In this document: positions 10,746 through 21,069 of the stretch, piece by piece
Layout: every line of letters begins with the position of its first letter
Position numbering within the stretch: the first letter of the stretch is position 1
Source of the DNA: Dicyema japonicum
Lineage: Eukaryota; Dicyemida; Rhombozoa; Dicyemidae
DNA length: 64,000 bases
NCBI GenBank assembly: GCA_011109175.1
Contig: RDEW01000038.1
Span: 301,380-365,379 of the forward strand
Reading direction: 5' to 3'
Position numbers and translations under genes: made by a program
Notes under the pieces: generated by a model
What the model saw: only the letters and a program-made list of their open reading frames with translations
Told to the model about the DNA's origin: nothing
Database searches by the model: none

Positions 10746-13700
10746 TCAGAGAGCGTGCAGTCCGGACAGGCCGCTCCCAGAGATCCTCGACTTTTGCATC
10801 CGGTGGTCCAGGGCAGGGAAAAAGGTCCGAACTACTCTGCCAGCCAGAAAAGGGTGGTGTCCACATCGTAGGCGAGCCAGTCCGATTCTGATCTTCCTCG
10901 GGAGCGATTGTTCCGTTGGACTGATATCAGGGGGGAAGCGCTCCAAGACTTTGTTATATTGAAGTGTCCTAATGGCCCGTGTTGAGATGAAATCATGGAT
11001 TCGGCGGGTCCAAGTTGAGTCTACTTGAGGGGGGTGATCTTCGACAAGGCTCTTTGTAGGTCAAAGAGGGTCCTGCGTATGTATCTGCGGTTATTGTTAC
11101 TTAGCAGAGCGTGAACTGGGTGATTCGGGTCGAACGACTGCCGTAGGAATTGTAAATTACGCATTTCCAGGTGGTCATAGAGCGGGAGGATTTTCGACTC
11201 CCAATGTAAATGGTCGGTGGGGGTTGACTTTAAGCAGCCAGTTATTATTCTCAGCGCCGAGTTTTGCACTTTCTGCAGTTCTTGAGAAAGGGACAAGGAG
11301 ATTGAGGGGGCCCAACTTGGTGAGGCGTAGTTGAGTGTAGTCCTGATGAACTGTTTGTAGAGAAGAGTTAAGTTTTCTTTTTGCTGACCGTTTGAGTGGC
11401 CAGCTACTGCCCGTAATATGTTAAGTTTCCGCTTGGCTTTTGTCATTACTTCCTCCACTTGTCTGTTGAAACAGAGTGAAGGATCGAAGACAACTCCAAG
11501 GATCTTCGGGTATTTATTTAAGGGGAGTGGTTCGTCTCCCAACGAGAGTGTGGGGTTTAGGTTGAATTGTCTTCGATCGGTTGTGAACAGGGTAGCTGAT
11601 GACTTCGAGGTGGAAACACTCATCCAGTTTAAGTTCATCCAGTCGGATAGCAAGTTCAGGTGGTACTGCACTTTTTCGGTGGCCAGTCGAACATCGCCAC
11701 TCCTGGATGCGATTACTAGATCATCGGCATATGTCAATAGTAACGTATTTTGGGTTGTTGGGATGTCTTTGACGTAAAGGTTGAAAAGTGAGGGTGAAAG
11801 GACTGATCCCTGGGGAACACCGTTTGGTAGGAGTCGATATCTTGATAGATTTGAATATAGACACGTATGACCCAGTCTTCCCGAGAGGAAATTTGTGAGC
11901 CATGACTTCCATACAGAGGGAATATTTGAAGAATAGATCTTGTTGCAGAGGACCACACGGGAGATTCTGTCGAAAGCTTTAGTTAGGTCAATAGAGGCCA
12001 AGACAGTTCGTTCCGGGGGTTTGCAGTTGTTGAAACCGTTGGAGATGTATTGGGTTAGTGTCAGTAAGTGCGTGGTGGTCGAGTGTAAAGGACGGAAACC
12101 ATGTTGTGAGTCGGAGAGGTCGAGGTAGGGGGTGATTTCGTTAAGAATGATCCTTTCGAGGATTTTTGAGACAACAGATGTTAAGGAAATTGGCCTGAAC
12201 GAAGAGGGCAAGGAGGAGGCTTTGTTGTTCTTGAGTATTGGGATAATGTTCGACTTCTTCCATAACATCGGGATGAAACACCTGTTGATGGAGAATTCGT
12301 AGATATCTTTAAGTGCCAAGAGCCCGTTTGGACCGAGGTGCTTTAGGTGGAATATGCTGATCCGATCGGGTCCCGTGGCTGGTGAGTTTCTTGAGTTTGT
12401 AATGAGGTTTTGAACATGACTTATTGATACTTCGAATCGTGCCTTTGTTACCCTTGGGGGTTTAGTAATATGAGGTCGATTTTCTTTATTCATTGGAATA
12501 TGACTCATTTTGCAATAGTGAGTCATCAAGTCATTTGCCTGGCAGTGGAAATCTTTCGTTTGGTTGTCCTTTCCAAGTCTACCTCCATGGGTTGTGCTCG
12601 ATTCGGTTTGATTTGATTGTATTTCTCTGATAAATCTCCAGAAACTTTGGGGTTTTGATTTTGGATTCAATCGAGAGACGAAAGTGGACCACTTCTCCTT
12701 TTTGAGCTCCGTAATGAGGTGGGTTATCTTCTTGTTTAGGGAAGAAATTTCATCTTGGAGTTGCTGGTTGGTTGTTCGGGAACGTTTTAGGCGTCTTCTC
12801 TCACAGATGAGATCCAATATTTCTTTGTTGAAAAATAGTTTGTAATCATGGATGAATCCTTTAGGGACGTGCTTTCTATCCGCCGAAAGGATGGCTGAGT
12901 TGAAATGTGCAATGGCTTTGTCTGGAGAGGTAAAATTTTCACAGAGAAGTTTTCCAGCGACGTTTCGACGTCAACCGTGAAGTCGATCCATCTCGCCCTT
13001 TTGTAGTTCACATAGGTTCGCCTCGACATAGTTCGTCCGAAATGCAAGAAGATGTCGATCAGAATAGGGTTATGATCTGAGGGTAAGTCATATCTGACAT
13101 CCCAGTAGATCGATTTTGCAAGGGGAGCTGAGCATATGGAGAGGTCGGGAGACGTGTTAGGATCCCCAGGGCGTGTTCCACATCTCGTGTGTTGGCGGGG
13201 GTTATTAATATCACTAGGTGTTCCAGTTCAGAGATCACTTGTTTCCCTCTGTGGTCCGAATTCTGGTTTCGGAACCATAGTGGATCTTTAGCGTTTAGAT
13301 CGCCGCAAATAACTATGTTTTCGTATAGTTGAAGGAATTCTAGGTTTGGTCGGTAACTCTTCTGGCAGCAAGACGAAGGGGGAATGTAGATATTCAGAAT
13401 TGTGTAAGGAGTTGACATAATATTGATGGTGATGGATAGCAATTCCATATGTTTATCAGAAGCCGCTGTCAATGTGTGGTCAGTGGTATCCGTGAATGGG
13501 ATGGAGTTGTGAATGAGGGTGACCAGGCCACCACCGTGAGATCCATTTGATCGCTCAGAACGGAGCAAAGAGTAGTTTTTGAATTTTGGTGTTTGGGAGA
13601 AGGCAGACAAACGTGACTCCTGTAGAAGGGCAATGTCAATACGGTGTTTAACCAAGTACTCAGCCAATTCGGTATGTTTCGAGGTGATTCCATTTGTGTT

Positions 13701-13916
13701 AAGTTGTAAGATTCTGATGGGTCTATTCTGCGGCCCTGGGTTTAGTTCAATGTCACCGGATGTCAGGAGGGATTCTTGGGAGCGAAAGCTTCGTGCCCGC
13801 TCAATGGTCGCCATCGAGATCTCCTTGAAGAGAGACGATAGGGAAATAGTGTGGTTCTTTTTCATGTGTGCTGTGTAGGGCACAGGCACAACCAAATGAC
13901 ACCTCTTTGTGACCAC
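10746..13916 (-). pseudogene. LINE-A polyprotein: 2A-like, APE endonuclease, RT
   Basis: Reading from 13916 downward, a leader of about 60 residues ends in LLTSGDIELNPGP. The APE endonuclease follows (ILQLNTNGI, ALLQESRLSAF, NIYIPPSSC, GDLNAKDPLW, then SDHNPILID in another frame). The RT comes next (FRPISLTSVVSKILERII, SDSQHGFRPLHSTT, VPQGSVLSPSLFNLY, catalytic TYADDLVIAS, LGVVFDPSLCFN), then the C-terminal region (ALRIITGCLKS and, after the first stop at 11021, IGLARLRCGHHPFLAG). Single-base frameshifts near 13200 and 12945 split the endonuclease, and another break lies near the 3' end. The catalytic RT box YADD is intact. The protein would copy its RNA at a nick made by the APE domain. Confidence 0.88.
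13731..13757 (-). other. 2A motif GDIELNPGP in LINE-A
   Basis: GDIELNPGP fits the full D(V/I)ExNPGP consensus for co-translational ribosome skipping and is preceded by a hydrophobic LLTS. It lies immediately upstream of the APE domain. Skipping would release the leader from the endonuclease-RT protein. The motif is seen directly; activity is inferred. Confidence 0.85.
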
Positions 13917-13936
13917 AACGTCATATATTATTTATT

Positions 13937-15405
13937 ATTATTTAAAGCACTCCCGAGAAGTCATAAAATTAATCAAGCCTCCCTTGTGCCGTATTTCTAG
14001 CCATCCTCTCTATCAGCCTTTTCCAGGACCCTCTACTTCGTGCCAGTTCCCTTAAGGTATCTAGGTCGTCTGCGGAAGTGAGCTTCAGTCCCACAGCCGA
14101 CAGGTCTCCATTCAAAATAGTTGGGAGTTGTGACTCTTGGTCTTCCACGGAAAACCGGCTCCCGTATGCATTAGGTAGTTTTCCATGGCGATATTCGCGG
14201 GTACTTGAGCATTTAGACGTAAGATATGTCCAAAGAGACTCCATCTTGATCTGAAGATCTCCTCGGATAGTATACCAGATTTGCACTTCGAGTAGAGGTC
14301 ATTGTTTGAGATCTTCTTAGGCCACTTGATCTTGATTACTGATTTCAATAGTGTCCTGTGGAAAGCGTCAAGACGGTCCATCTCTTGTTTAGAGATTCCC
14401 CAAGTGCCTGAATTGTAGGTCAGGACGGGGATGACAAAAGCCTTATATATTCTGAGTTTGGTGTTTAATCCCATCCTCTTCTTATGACCCCACATATTCG
14501 ATACTTTCTTTAGTGCACACATTGCGAGGATTTCCTCCGAGAAACATCTTCTGAGTCCCCGAGAAGCGAACCCACCTTCTTTTGCTTTCTCCAAGACTCG
14601 TCCGATCTTCGATCATTGCGTGTAAGTGTTGTGAACTCTGTTTTATCGGTGTTAACGGTTAAGAACCATTTCGAGAATACGTGTGGAAGAACGTTAAGCA
14701 TGTGTTGAAGTACTTGAATATCCTCAGAAACAAAGTCCAGGTCGTCCGCGTAGATTATCTCGTTATAATTGTTGCCAACCAGGGGTCTGAACTCTCTTAG
14801 TGCGGCCTCAAGGTAGACAATAAAGAGGACCGGGGATAGTGAGTCCCCCTGTGGAACTCCACGTGAGGTCGAAAAAAAGTTAGAGGTAGAGTCACCAATT
14901 TTGACGGCAAGTTGAGTGTTCCGCATGAGTAAGTGTATTATTTTGACATCGTCAGGCAGTAGAAAACTCTCCAACACTTCCATAAGTTTTCCACGGTCCA
15001 CCGAGTCGAACGCACGGGACATGTCGATACCAAGTATCTCAATAGATTTTTTGTATTTTTGGCACAGGGCACAATACCACCTGTGCCCCCATACCACGTC
15101 AGCCGTGGACCTGCCCGTCCGGAATCCACTTTGGCCGTCCGAAAGAAATATGTTCACCCTCTCCTTTATTCGGTTTAAAGCAATGAGGGATAATGTTTTC
15201 CGTATGGAGGTTAGGAGTATAATAGGTCTGAAGTTGTGAGGGGGCCTTTACTTTTTCCCGGTTTTTGTAGTGGAATTAGCCACCCTTTTCCCAGTTCCAG
15301 TTCATCTGCACCCTCGAGAGACCGGTTGAAAATGTTAGTAATCATTTCAATTAGCTCCTCCGGGCCGTATTGTAAAAGTTCTGCAGTAATGAAGTCTGTA
15401 TTCTT
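13937..15405 (-). mobile_element. LINE-B, 5'-truncated
   Basis: The RT starts mid-domain (ELLQYGPEELIEMITNIFN) at about 15405. It continues with DGQSGFRTGRSTADVVWGHR, IDMSRAFDSVDRGKL, GVPQGDSLSPVLFIVYLEAA and catalytic IIYADDLDFV. The C-terminal region has VLTYNSGTWGISKQEMDRLD and WPKKISNNDLYSKCKS, then RWSLFGHILRL. The 3' end reads TTCTCGGGAGTGCTTTAAAT plus AAT repeats. Two to three frameshifts break it. Its 5' truncation point falls inside the POU gene, so this insertion probably disrupted that gene. Confidence 0.88.
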
Positions 15406-15478
15406 AAGAAATTTAAAAACAATTAGTTACAACATAAAACAAAAATATCATTACTACAAATAGTTTTTATACATCTAA

Positions 15479-15863
15479 CTACATTCTATGACGTCGAATG
15501 TTTCTAATACACTCTGTTGAATGGTTCTTATCAATAAGGTAGCAGAGTGTAATTATAAAGATATCCTTATAATTACGCATCTTTTTTAGCGATAATGTAC
15601 CGCTTTCGAAACGTCCAATGGTATTAGTAGAAATTCTATACCCCAGTGCATTCATCATGTTTGACATGTCCTTTTGGGAGTATTGGAACCTTTTACGCTC
15701 GAATTTGAATAAATTGGAAATATTGGAGTTAGACTCCAATATTTTATTAAATCTGTCATTATGTAAATTTCCTATTTTATTAAGATCAATAATTACTCAA
15801 TGTGTCAACAATCTTTTGATTTTCCTCCCAATGAGAGTTGTTGAGAAAATCGTAGCCTTCCAT
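15479..15863 (-). CDS. POU-specific-domain transcription factor, truncated by a LINE
   Basis: ATG at 15863 (MEGYDFLNNSHWEENQ) leads through a 25-nt intron (15772-15796) into a POU-specific domain: LFKFERKRFQYSQKDMSNMM, then RISTNTIGRFESGTLSLKKM. The GRFE core and the spacing match the four-helix POU-specific fold, which binds octamer-type DNA. The frame then runs to a stop at 15479 (119 aa). No POU homeodomain follows, because the LINE-B insertion begins about 75 bp further on. A further 29-nt GT...AG stretch just before the stop could extend the protein slightly. Either the gene is a disrupted relic or the homeodomain lies outside the window. Similarity is convincing over about 60 residues only. 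Confidence 0.78.
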
Positions 15864-16204
15864 AACGATAATAAAATAGAAACGTCGTTAGTCATTAATA
15901 AACGAACTAATATACGTATGTAGAACAAAGTACATATGTTAACAAATTATGATAATTATTTCAACATTAAAGAAATATAAAATTAGGAAATATTACTTTT
16001 TATCATATTTCTCTTCTAGCGACGAGTTCTCCTTCGATCTCCGCTTCCCAGACAATGCACTTTGGATCAGTCGGCATACAAAAATATCCCTTATTGCGAT
16101 ATTTTCTATAAATTTATAGAGGGAGAAATTTTATATTGATTATTAACCCCACTTTATTTAACCAACTTCGTAATCAAATCATTTTTTTAAAATAAATTAT
16201 GACC
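15864..16204. other. upstream of POU gene, AT-rich
   Basis: Possible promoter of the POU gene. A 23-codon minus-strand frame starting MPTDPKCIVWEAEIEGELVA (about 16010-16078) was seen but has no recognised relative. Nothing else is supported. Confidence 0.35.
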
Positions 16205-16310
16205 CTCTTGAACGCTGCTGGTTATTTGAGCGAATGTCGCTCGCCATCCTGAGAAGGAATAGCCACGCAATCAAGGCATCCGCTAAATAACCTCTCTTTT
16301 CTTTCCTTAA
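16205..16310 (+). mobile_element. LINE-C 3'-end fragment
   Basis: WLFERMSLAILRRNSHAIKA resembles the extreme C-terminus of LINE-C proteins (LRQRIGIAVIRGNAYSVMSA at 62724). It is the last coding stretch and a short tail only. Confidence 0.6.
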
Positions 16311-16389
16311 TAAAATTCCAGTTACTTTAACCAACAATAAAAAAGTTAATTTTTAATAATCAACAACCTTCCTCGCCTGCCTATTCGCC

Positions 16390-16800
16390 AGTCTCCTAAA
16401 GCAGGTTCAATTCTCGTTGATGAAACAACTCTGAGAGCGCCTTGTCCAATTGAATCCTCTGCTTATATGGCATTTCCGGGCTCTGCCTCCTATACTCCGT
16501 ATCAGGCTCTCTAGGTACTACTTTAATACGATCTACACCTAACTGCTTCAGATAACCTTTGTGGTACTTTTTGCAATTCTTTCCCACGTCATTACTATTG
16601 GAATAATGAGTACCTTGCAACCAAGCATCTGTCCAATCTCGTTTGTAAGCGAGTCAAAAAATTTTTTTGCTCTATCTCCACATTTCAGGTTTATCGAAAT
16701 TCATAGTGCGAAAGATAGAGCGAATCGTAAAAAGCACAGCACAAATGGAACCCTAAGTATTCATATGTTTATGGGTAACCCAGGAGTGCATTTAATAAAC
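16390..16800 (-). mobile_element. RLE-type LINE, C-terminal fragment
   Basis: The minus strand encodes KKFFDSLTNEIGQMLGCKVL, then IIPIVMTWE and, after a frameshift, KKYHKGYLKQLGV. This matches the end of the restriction-like endonuclease domain in the copy at 48885-50640 (KYDFLASELGIIYKAKVHVV). Confidence 0.6.
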
Positions 16801-16924
16801 TAACTTAACTATGATTGTCTTAATTGGCCACGAGGCATCATGTAGTCACATGATTGAAGATTTCTCTTTCTTCAGATGTAATACTCATATCCACCTTACT
16901 CAGAAGACACCTGGGCTAGTTTGG

Positions 16925-17160
16925 ACGTGAAAATTGGGCTAGTTTGTGAATCCTTAAGATAGCAAAGTCCCCTGACCATCCACTCGTACCGCACATCAGA
17001 CTATATATGGACGCCTTTCCGAGATATGAAAAGAAACATTCCCGGCTGTGGAGATTAATCCAGGACTCCAAAACTAACCGCAGGAAAAGGACTGGTATCA
17101 CTTAACTAGACGATGACTTTTATCATCTTTCTCGTGATTTTGGGGTTAATAAAATAAATG
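16925..17160 (+). mobile_element. LINE-A 3' fragment
   Basis: It carries the same 3' region as the copy at the window start (GGATTAATCCAGGACTC region, then ATCACTTAACTAGACGATGA and GGGGTTAATAAAATAAATG). It is a 5'-truncated insertion. Confidence 0.75.
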
Positions 17161-17199
17161 TATATATCAGAAAATAGTCACATTTTCGGAACCCTACGG

Positions 17200-18130
17200 T
17201 CTGAATCCACATCTTGAGTATGGGGGATAAAACGAAAACATGCATGGTTTGTTAGCTTTGTCTATTTTAGATAACGAATAATTCTCCAACTCAGATTTCG
17301 AGCAAGCAGACGCTAAATTCGGTAAAATATGAAAATTTGTTAACATTCTGTTTGATTTGGTAGATTTAATGAAATCGACTCTCATTGTCTTGAGGAAGCG
17401 GAGGATACTGGAAGTGACTTGAAATACGTCTACTTTACTACCTGGTGACTAATTTTACTCATAGACTGAGCGTCCTGACATACAAGAAGATCATCTGTAG
17501 GTAATAAAAAGGTTAGAACCATATGAAGACTCTATAAATCAGCAAACTCGTGAATTGATTTGGATGTTGTCAATTTGCTATCCAAACACAAGATATATGA
17601 TAAGGTGTCGATTTCCAACTTTGAGGTTATTTTTGGGTACATAAATAACCTTTCTAAAATGCTGGAGATTAATCAGACGGTGAGTCTGAATTTAATTGGT
17701 TTTGATGTGAGTTTTTATTACAGAGGAAATTGCAGAGTACAAAGAAATAAAGGAAGAGAGATTGGAGAGCTCCGTCAAAATATTATTAATTTATAAAAAT
17801 AGTTTTTTGTTTTTTTTGTTCAAATTATTTTTTTGGTATTTACAGCTCTTGAATAAGTTCATCGACTGGGCAATGTCCACTGTCTCTCATCAGCTACTAT
17901 GATTTTTTATGTCTTGGTTTATTAATTTATTTACCATGATTTGTTATTCTTTGGACTGAAAGAGACCTGTGGCTAACAAGAACGTTATAGCAATGAGTTG
18001 ATGCTCCTATAGATCCGTCAAGTGTATTTGATTCTGTACAGAACTCAGATGCGGATCATTATAAACCCTTCAACAAATATAATAGAAATTATTTTTTAGC
18101 AGTGATTGCTATAATTTACTAATTGAGTTA
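17200..18130 (+). other. possible intron-rich host gene, unresolved
   Basis: The frame KIYDKVSISNFEVIFGYIN, then SKMLEINQTVSLNLI (about 17560-17698), joins through a 25-nt GT...AG intron (17699-17723) to EEIAEYKEIKEERLESSVK. The join is in phase and looks like a coiled coil. Further possible exons lie at about 17370-17400 (MKSTLIVLRKRRILEV), 17850-17900 (LLNKFIDWAMSTVSHQLL) and 18005-18115 (PSSVFDSVQNSDADHYKPFN). I could not connect them or name a family. No ATG was fixed. Confidence 0.3.
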
Positions 18131-18269
18131 AAACTTCGAAAGTAAAAAACGGCCAAGGATACAGTCAAAACCGTGTTGAATAGCTAGAAAATCTAAAAGA
18201 CAGATTCAACATTCTCAGCAGACGAACAGTAAGGCATGTATCACGTATAACAGAATTACAAGGGTAATG

Positions 18270-18930
18270 ATCAGTTCCAAGGATGAACCGAGTATTTTTG
18301 TCCCACTCGGATTCCAGTGACAAGGTCCCCCACTGTCCTTGGAGTCAAGTACGACAGTCTTCTCAATTTCAACTCCCACGCAACAGACATGATTACCAGG
18401 GGCCTCCAGAAAGTTAACGTTATACGCGCCCTTGTTCGGAGGACCACGAGGAACATGGACTTTTCCGTTTCTACCCTCTACCAACAAACAATCGCGCCTG
18501 CCGTTGAGTATGCCTCCGTTGCATGGAGATTCGGGCTATCGGAGTCTATGGTCCAAAGAATCAACTCAATATACCGGAAAACAATCAGTATGCTTTGCCC
18601 ACGTAATGGATCAACAGTCGACCCACTACTCATGGAAGCTAAAATCCGTAGTCGTGGCTCCGGATTTCTTAGTGTCTGTGAGGAAGATGGAAATCCGCTT
18701 CGCCTGATCCTTTCCATGGCAAGAGAAAACCGATTGGATAAGAAATTCCCCTCCCCGATCGGATTCCTCTGCAAGACCAAGAGAAGGCTCTTCCGGAAAG
18801 TAGTGGGGACGATGGAAGATCACAGACGTCGAATGGCACAAGTGAGTGCGAGGACTGGTATCACCTAACTGTTTGAATCTTTTGTCTTTCTTTCTCGGTG
18901 TTCCCGGGGTTATTAAAATAAATAAAAATA
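18270..18930 (+). mobile_element. LINE-A 3' third, very close to the copy at the window end
   Basis: It begins CCAAGGATGAACCGAG and codes for LGVKYDSLLNFNSHATDMIT, IAPAVEYASVAWRFGLSES and a C-terminal RRMAQVSARTGIT, then a GGGGTTATTAAAATAAAT tail. The first 175 bp differ from 63825-64000 at only a handful of positions, indicating recent copies of one source. Confidence 0.85.
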
Positions 18931-18949
18931 AATAAAACTGTGACTGACT

Positions 18950-19392
18950 AATCTCCGAAAGCTTTTTATTAAGAATATGAGAGATAACACCCATGAAATG
19001 GGGGAGCACAATACAATAAGGTGTTCCACGTCGGTAATAACAGTATCGGGAAAGAAGAGATGATCCTCATTGTGATTTAAAAAATTAATCTTGCGAGAGT
19101 CCCAGATTACAAATTTCAGGTTGAGTCGCATAAATCTCGAGTCCATAACTGTTAAGAATGGGAGGAAGTATTCAAGACTTATCACAACCGACTCGATCAA
19201 AGCATCGTCCGAACATCGTCCAAATACCAACAATTGGCCGATTCGCACCCGCCGCAGACGTCCACTCCGAGTTGTGCAAGTTTCGATTTGGAAGACAGAT
19301 CATCGATGACCCGCCGCACGAAATTCTTGAAGCAAGTCTTCGGAATAGACTCCCAACAGGCCTGACTTCGCCAACAGCACGTCAATTTTTAA
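18950..19392 (-). mobile_element. LINE-C RT fragment
   Basis: The minus strand has ANCWYLDDVRTML (a YLDD catalytic box) and, in shifted frames, YGLEIYATQPEICNLGLSQD. The latter matches the post-catalytic LNYTKCETYNCGLSEE of the LINE-C at 29955. It abuts the stop codon of RAP1. Confidence 0.6.
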
Positions 19393-20415
19393 TCAAATTA
19401 ATTTATTTGCAAGCAAAAATTGAAAAGTTTTTAAAAAATCTCCATTTTCACAAATAAGTGCATTCATAACACTTTCCTCAGTAATACTAAAGTACCGAGA
19501 AATAATCTACACTCATTATTCCAAATAACCTCAACATTCCCCCATATTCTGTCCAATTCTTTACTACCATCTTCCTTGATAAATAGACTGCTTTGAATTA
19601 AGTCAGCCTCTTCAGGATTATTCAATGTATGAATTGACGACTCTGCTGTAAAATCTGACTCATCTCCAGAGAACATGGCGCTATAGACTAGGGAATCATT
19701 AAATGATCCAACATTCGTCGCCATCCGACATCACAAAAGTTGGGACTGAGCTGGGACTAGTTTCAACAAGAGACTGAGATCGGCGGTTCGTGGGAGAAAA
19801 ATATATTCGCCAATCTGTTGGGATATTGTATGAATGTATCCGCGGCAAGATTTTCTTCAGGAACCGGTCTCTCATGGATTGACTGGAATGGGAGGTAATC
19901 TGGGTTCAAATAAATTGGACCTTCTGCACCGACATCATCTTCCATATTCTGAATCCCTTCACTTCTTCGAGAAGTTTATTTTGGTAGATATGCAATATTA
20001 TTTTCATGTCGTCAGAAAAACAGTACTTTATGAGACTAATATGAGTTCAAAAAATACCCCCTGCACGTGGATTCCATGTTCTTACTGACTGAATTGGCGT
20101 TGTTTATATTGCGTATGTTTGAATACAAAAATTCATCGATGGGTAATATTTTGTTGTCTGTTATACACTAAGTTATGTAGTTCACGGAAACTGCGTTTTT
20201 TTCACAGGTTTCGTTGGAAAGAAAAAGGCTTTGTATTTTTTAAAATCTCACCTGATTGAGTCGCCAGTCTTTTTGGATGTCAGTTCTCCGCCGTGCGTCA
20301 TGATTACCGCCCTCATGTTGGCCTTTTTAGGACGAGGTTTTATAGAAAATTTCATCGGAATTCCATTAACTACGAATAACACCTCATTTATATATTCAGC
20401 ATTAGGAAAATCCAT
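19393..20415 (-). CDS. RAP1: RAP1 / TERF2IP, telomere protein
   Basis: RAP1 is the shelterin subunit that binds TRF2. Exons are separated by introns of 23 (20229-20251), 22 (20036-20057), 21 (19900-19920), 25 (19688-19712) and 23 nt (19507-19529). In order: an N-terminal BRCT domain (LFVVNGIPMKFSIKPRPKKA, MTHGGELTSKK); a Myb domain (YCFSDDMKIILHIYQNKLLE, GFRIWKMM, SQSMRDRFLKKIL); an acidic linker (GDESDFTAESS); and the C-terminal RCT helix bundle (IISRYFSITEESVMNALICE, DFLKTFQFLLANKLI). All four correspond to the order in vertebrate TERF2IP. A TAG interrupts the BRCT frame at about 20170. It can be removed as a 24-nt GT...AG intron (20168-20191), but that segment also encodes the conserved-looking SVNYI. 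With that intron the protein is 294 aa, against 399 in human. Confidence 0.85.
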
Positions 20416-20639
20416 GGAAAAACCACAAAGAAAAAAATAGTTTAAATTTAAAAATTCAGTATTTTATTTATTTTATATTTTTAATAATTATTTTATGCCA
20501 ATATAAATTAAATTTTCATTAGCAAACCAAAGTTCTATATTATAAAATATATAAAAAACCAAAGTTCTACCCGCCGCGGTTGAGGTGGTGACGTCCCTCT
20601 TTAAGTTATGTCTGATGAACACAAAAATTGCAATCTAAA
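20416..20639. other. upstream of RAP1
   Basis: Very AT-rich and probably the RAP1 promoter. No motif was recognised. Confidence 0.3.
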
Positions 20640-21065
20640 GGACTTCTTTAACGTTCATTGTCAGAGGACTCTTCAGTGCATGGAAAAGAAAAGAACTTTG
20701 TGAAGACCTTTCATAATATAAGAAATCAATCGGATGTCTTTACGAGACAAAAATAACGAAGGAGTTTGAGGAACAACACGGAAAGTTTAAGTTAATCTTT
20801 CTATCTGGGGATCAAAATATGGAACGCAAAAACTATACAAGATAATTGCCTGGATTCTTAACGAAACGTAGAGTAAAGGAGCCACCTTTCCACTTGGAAA
20901 AGGACTATTGATACCAGTACAAAATCGGGAAAAGTTGAGAACCTAAGACCAGTGGTCTTAACCAACACATTGCGGAAGATACTATATTATGCTTCAAAGA
21001 ATGGAGAGACGCCTAGACTTGTACATGTCGGCTTATCAAAGTGGCTTCCGAAAAGGGTAAGGTAA
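20640..21065 (+). mobile_element. degraded LINE RT fragment
   Basis: Plus-strand frames give VENLRPVVLTNTLRKILYYA and, shifted, AYQSGFRKG, the N-terminal RT motifs of an APE-type LINE. It breaks off at about 21065. Confidence 0.5.
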
Positions 21066-21069
21066 GTTA

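Larger units (their letters stand above)
10693..13920 (-). mobile_element. LINE-A, best preserved copy
   Basis: This minus-strand element of about 3.2 kb has a single long coding region and a short 3' end (GCCGGGGTTAATAATTTA). Its 5' end lies a few bases from the AAT-repeat tail of the LINE-B at 13937-15405, which is in the same orientation. Its GC content is visibly higher than in the host genes. The coding region is almost intact, suggesting it is one of the youngest insertions here. Confidence 0.88.
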
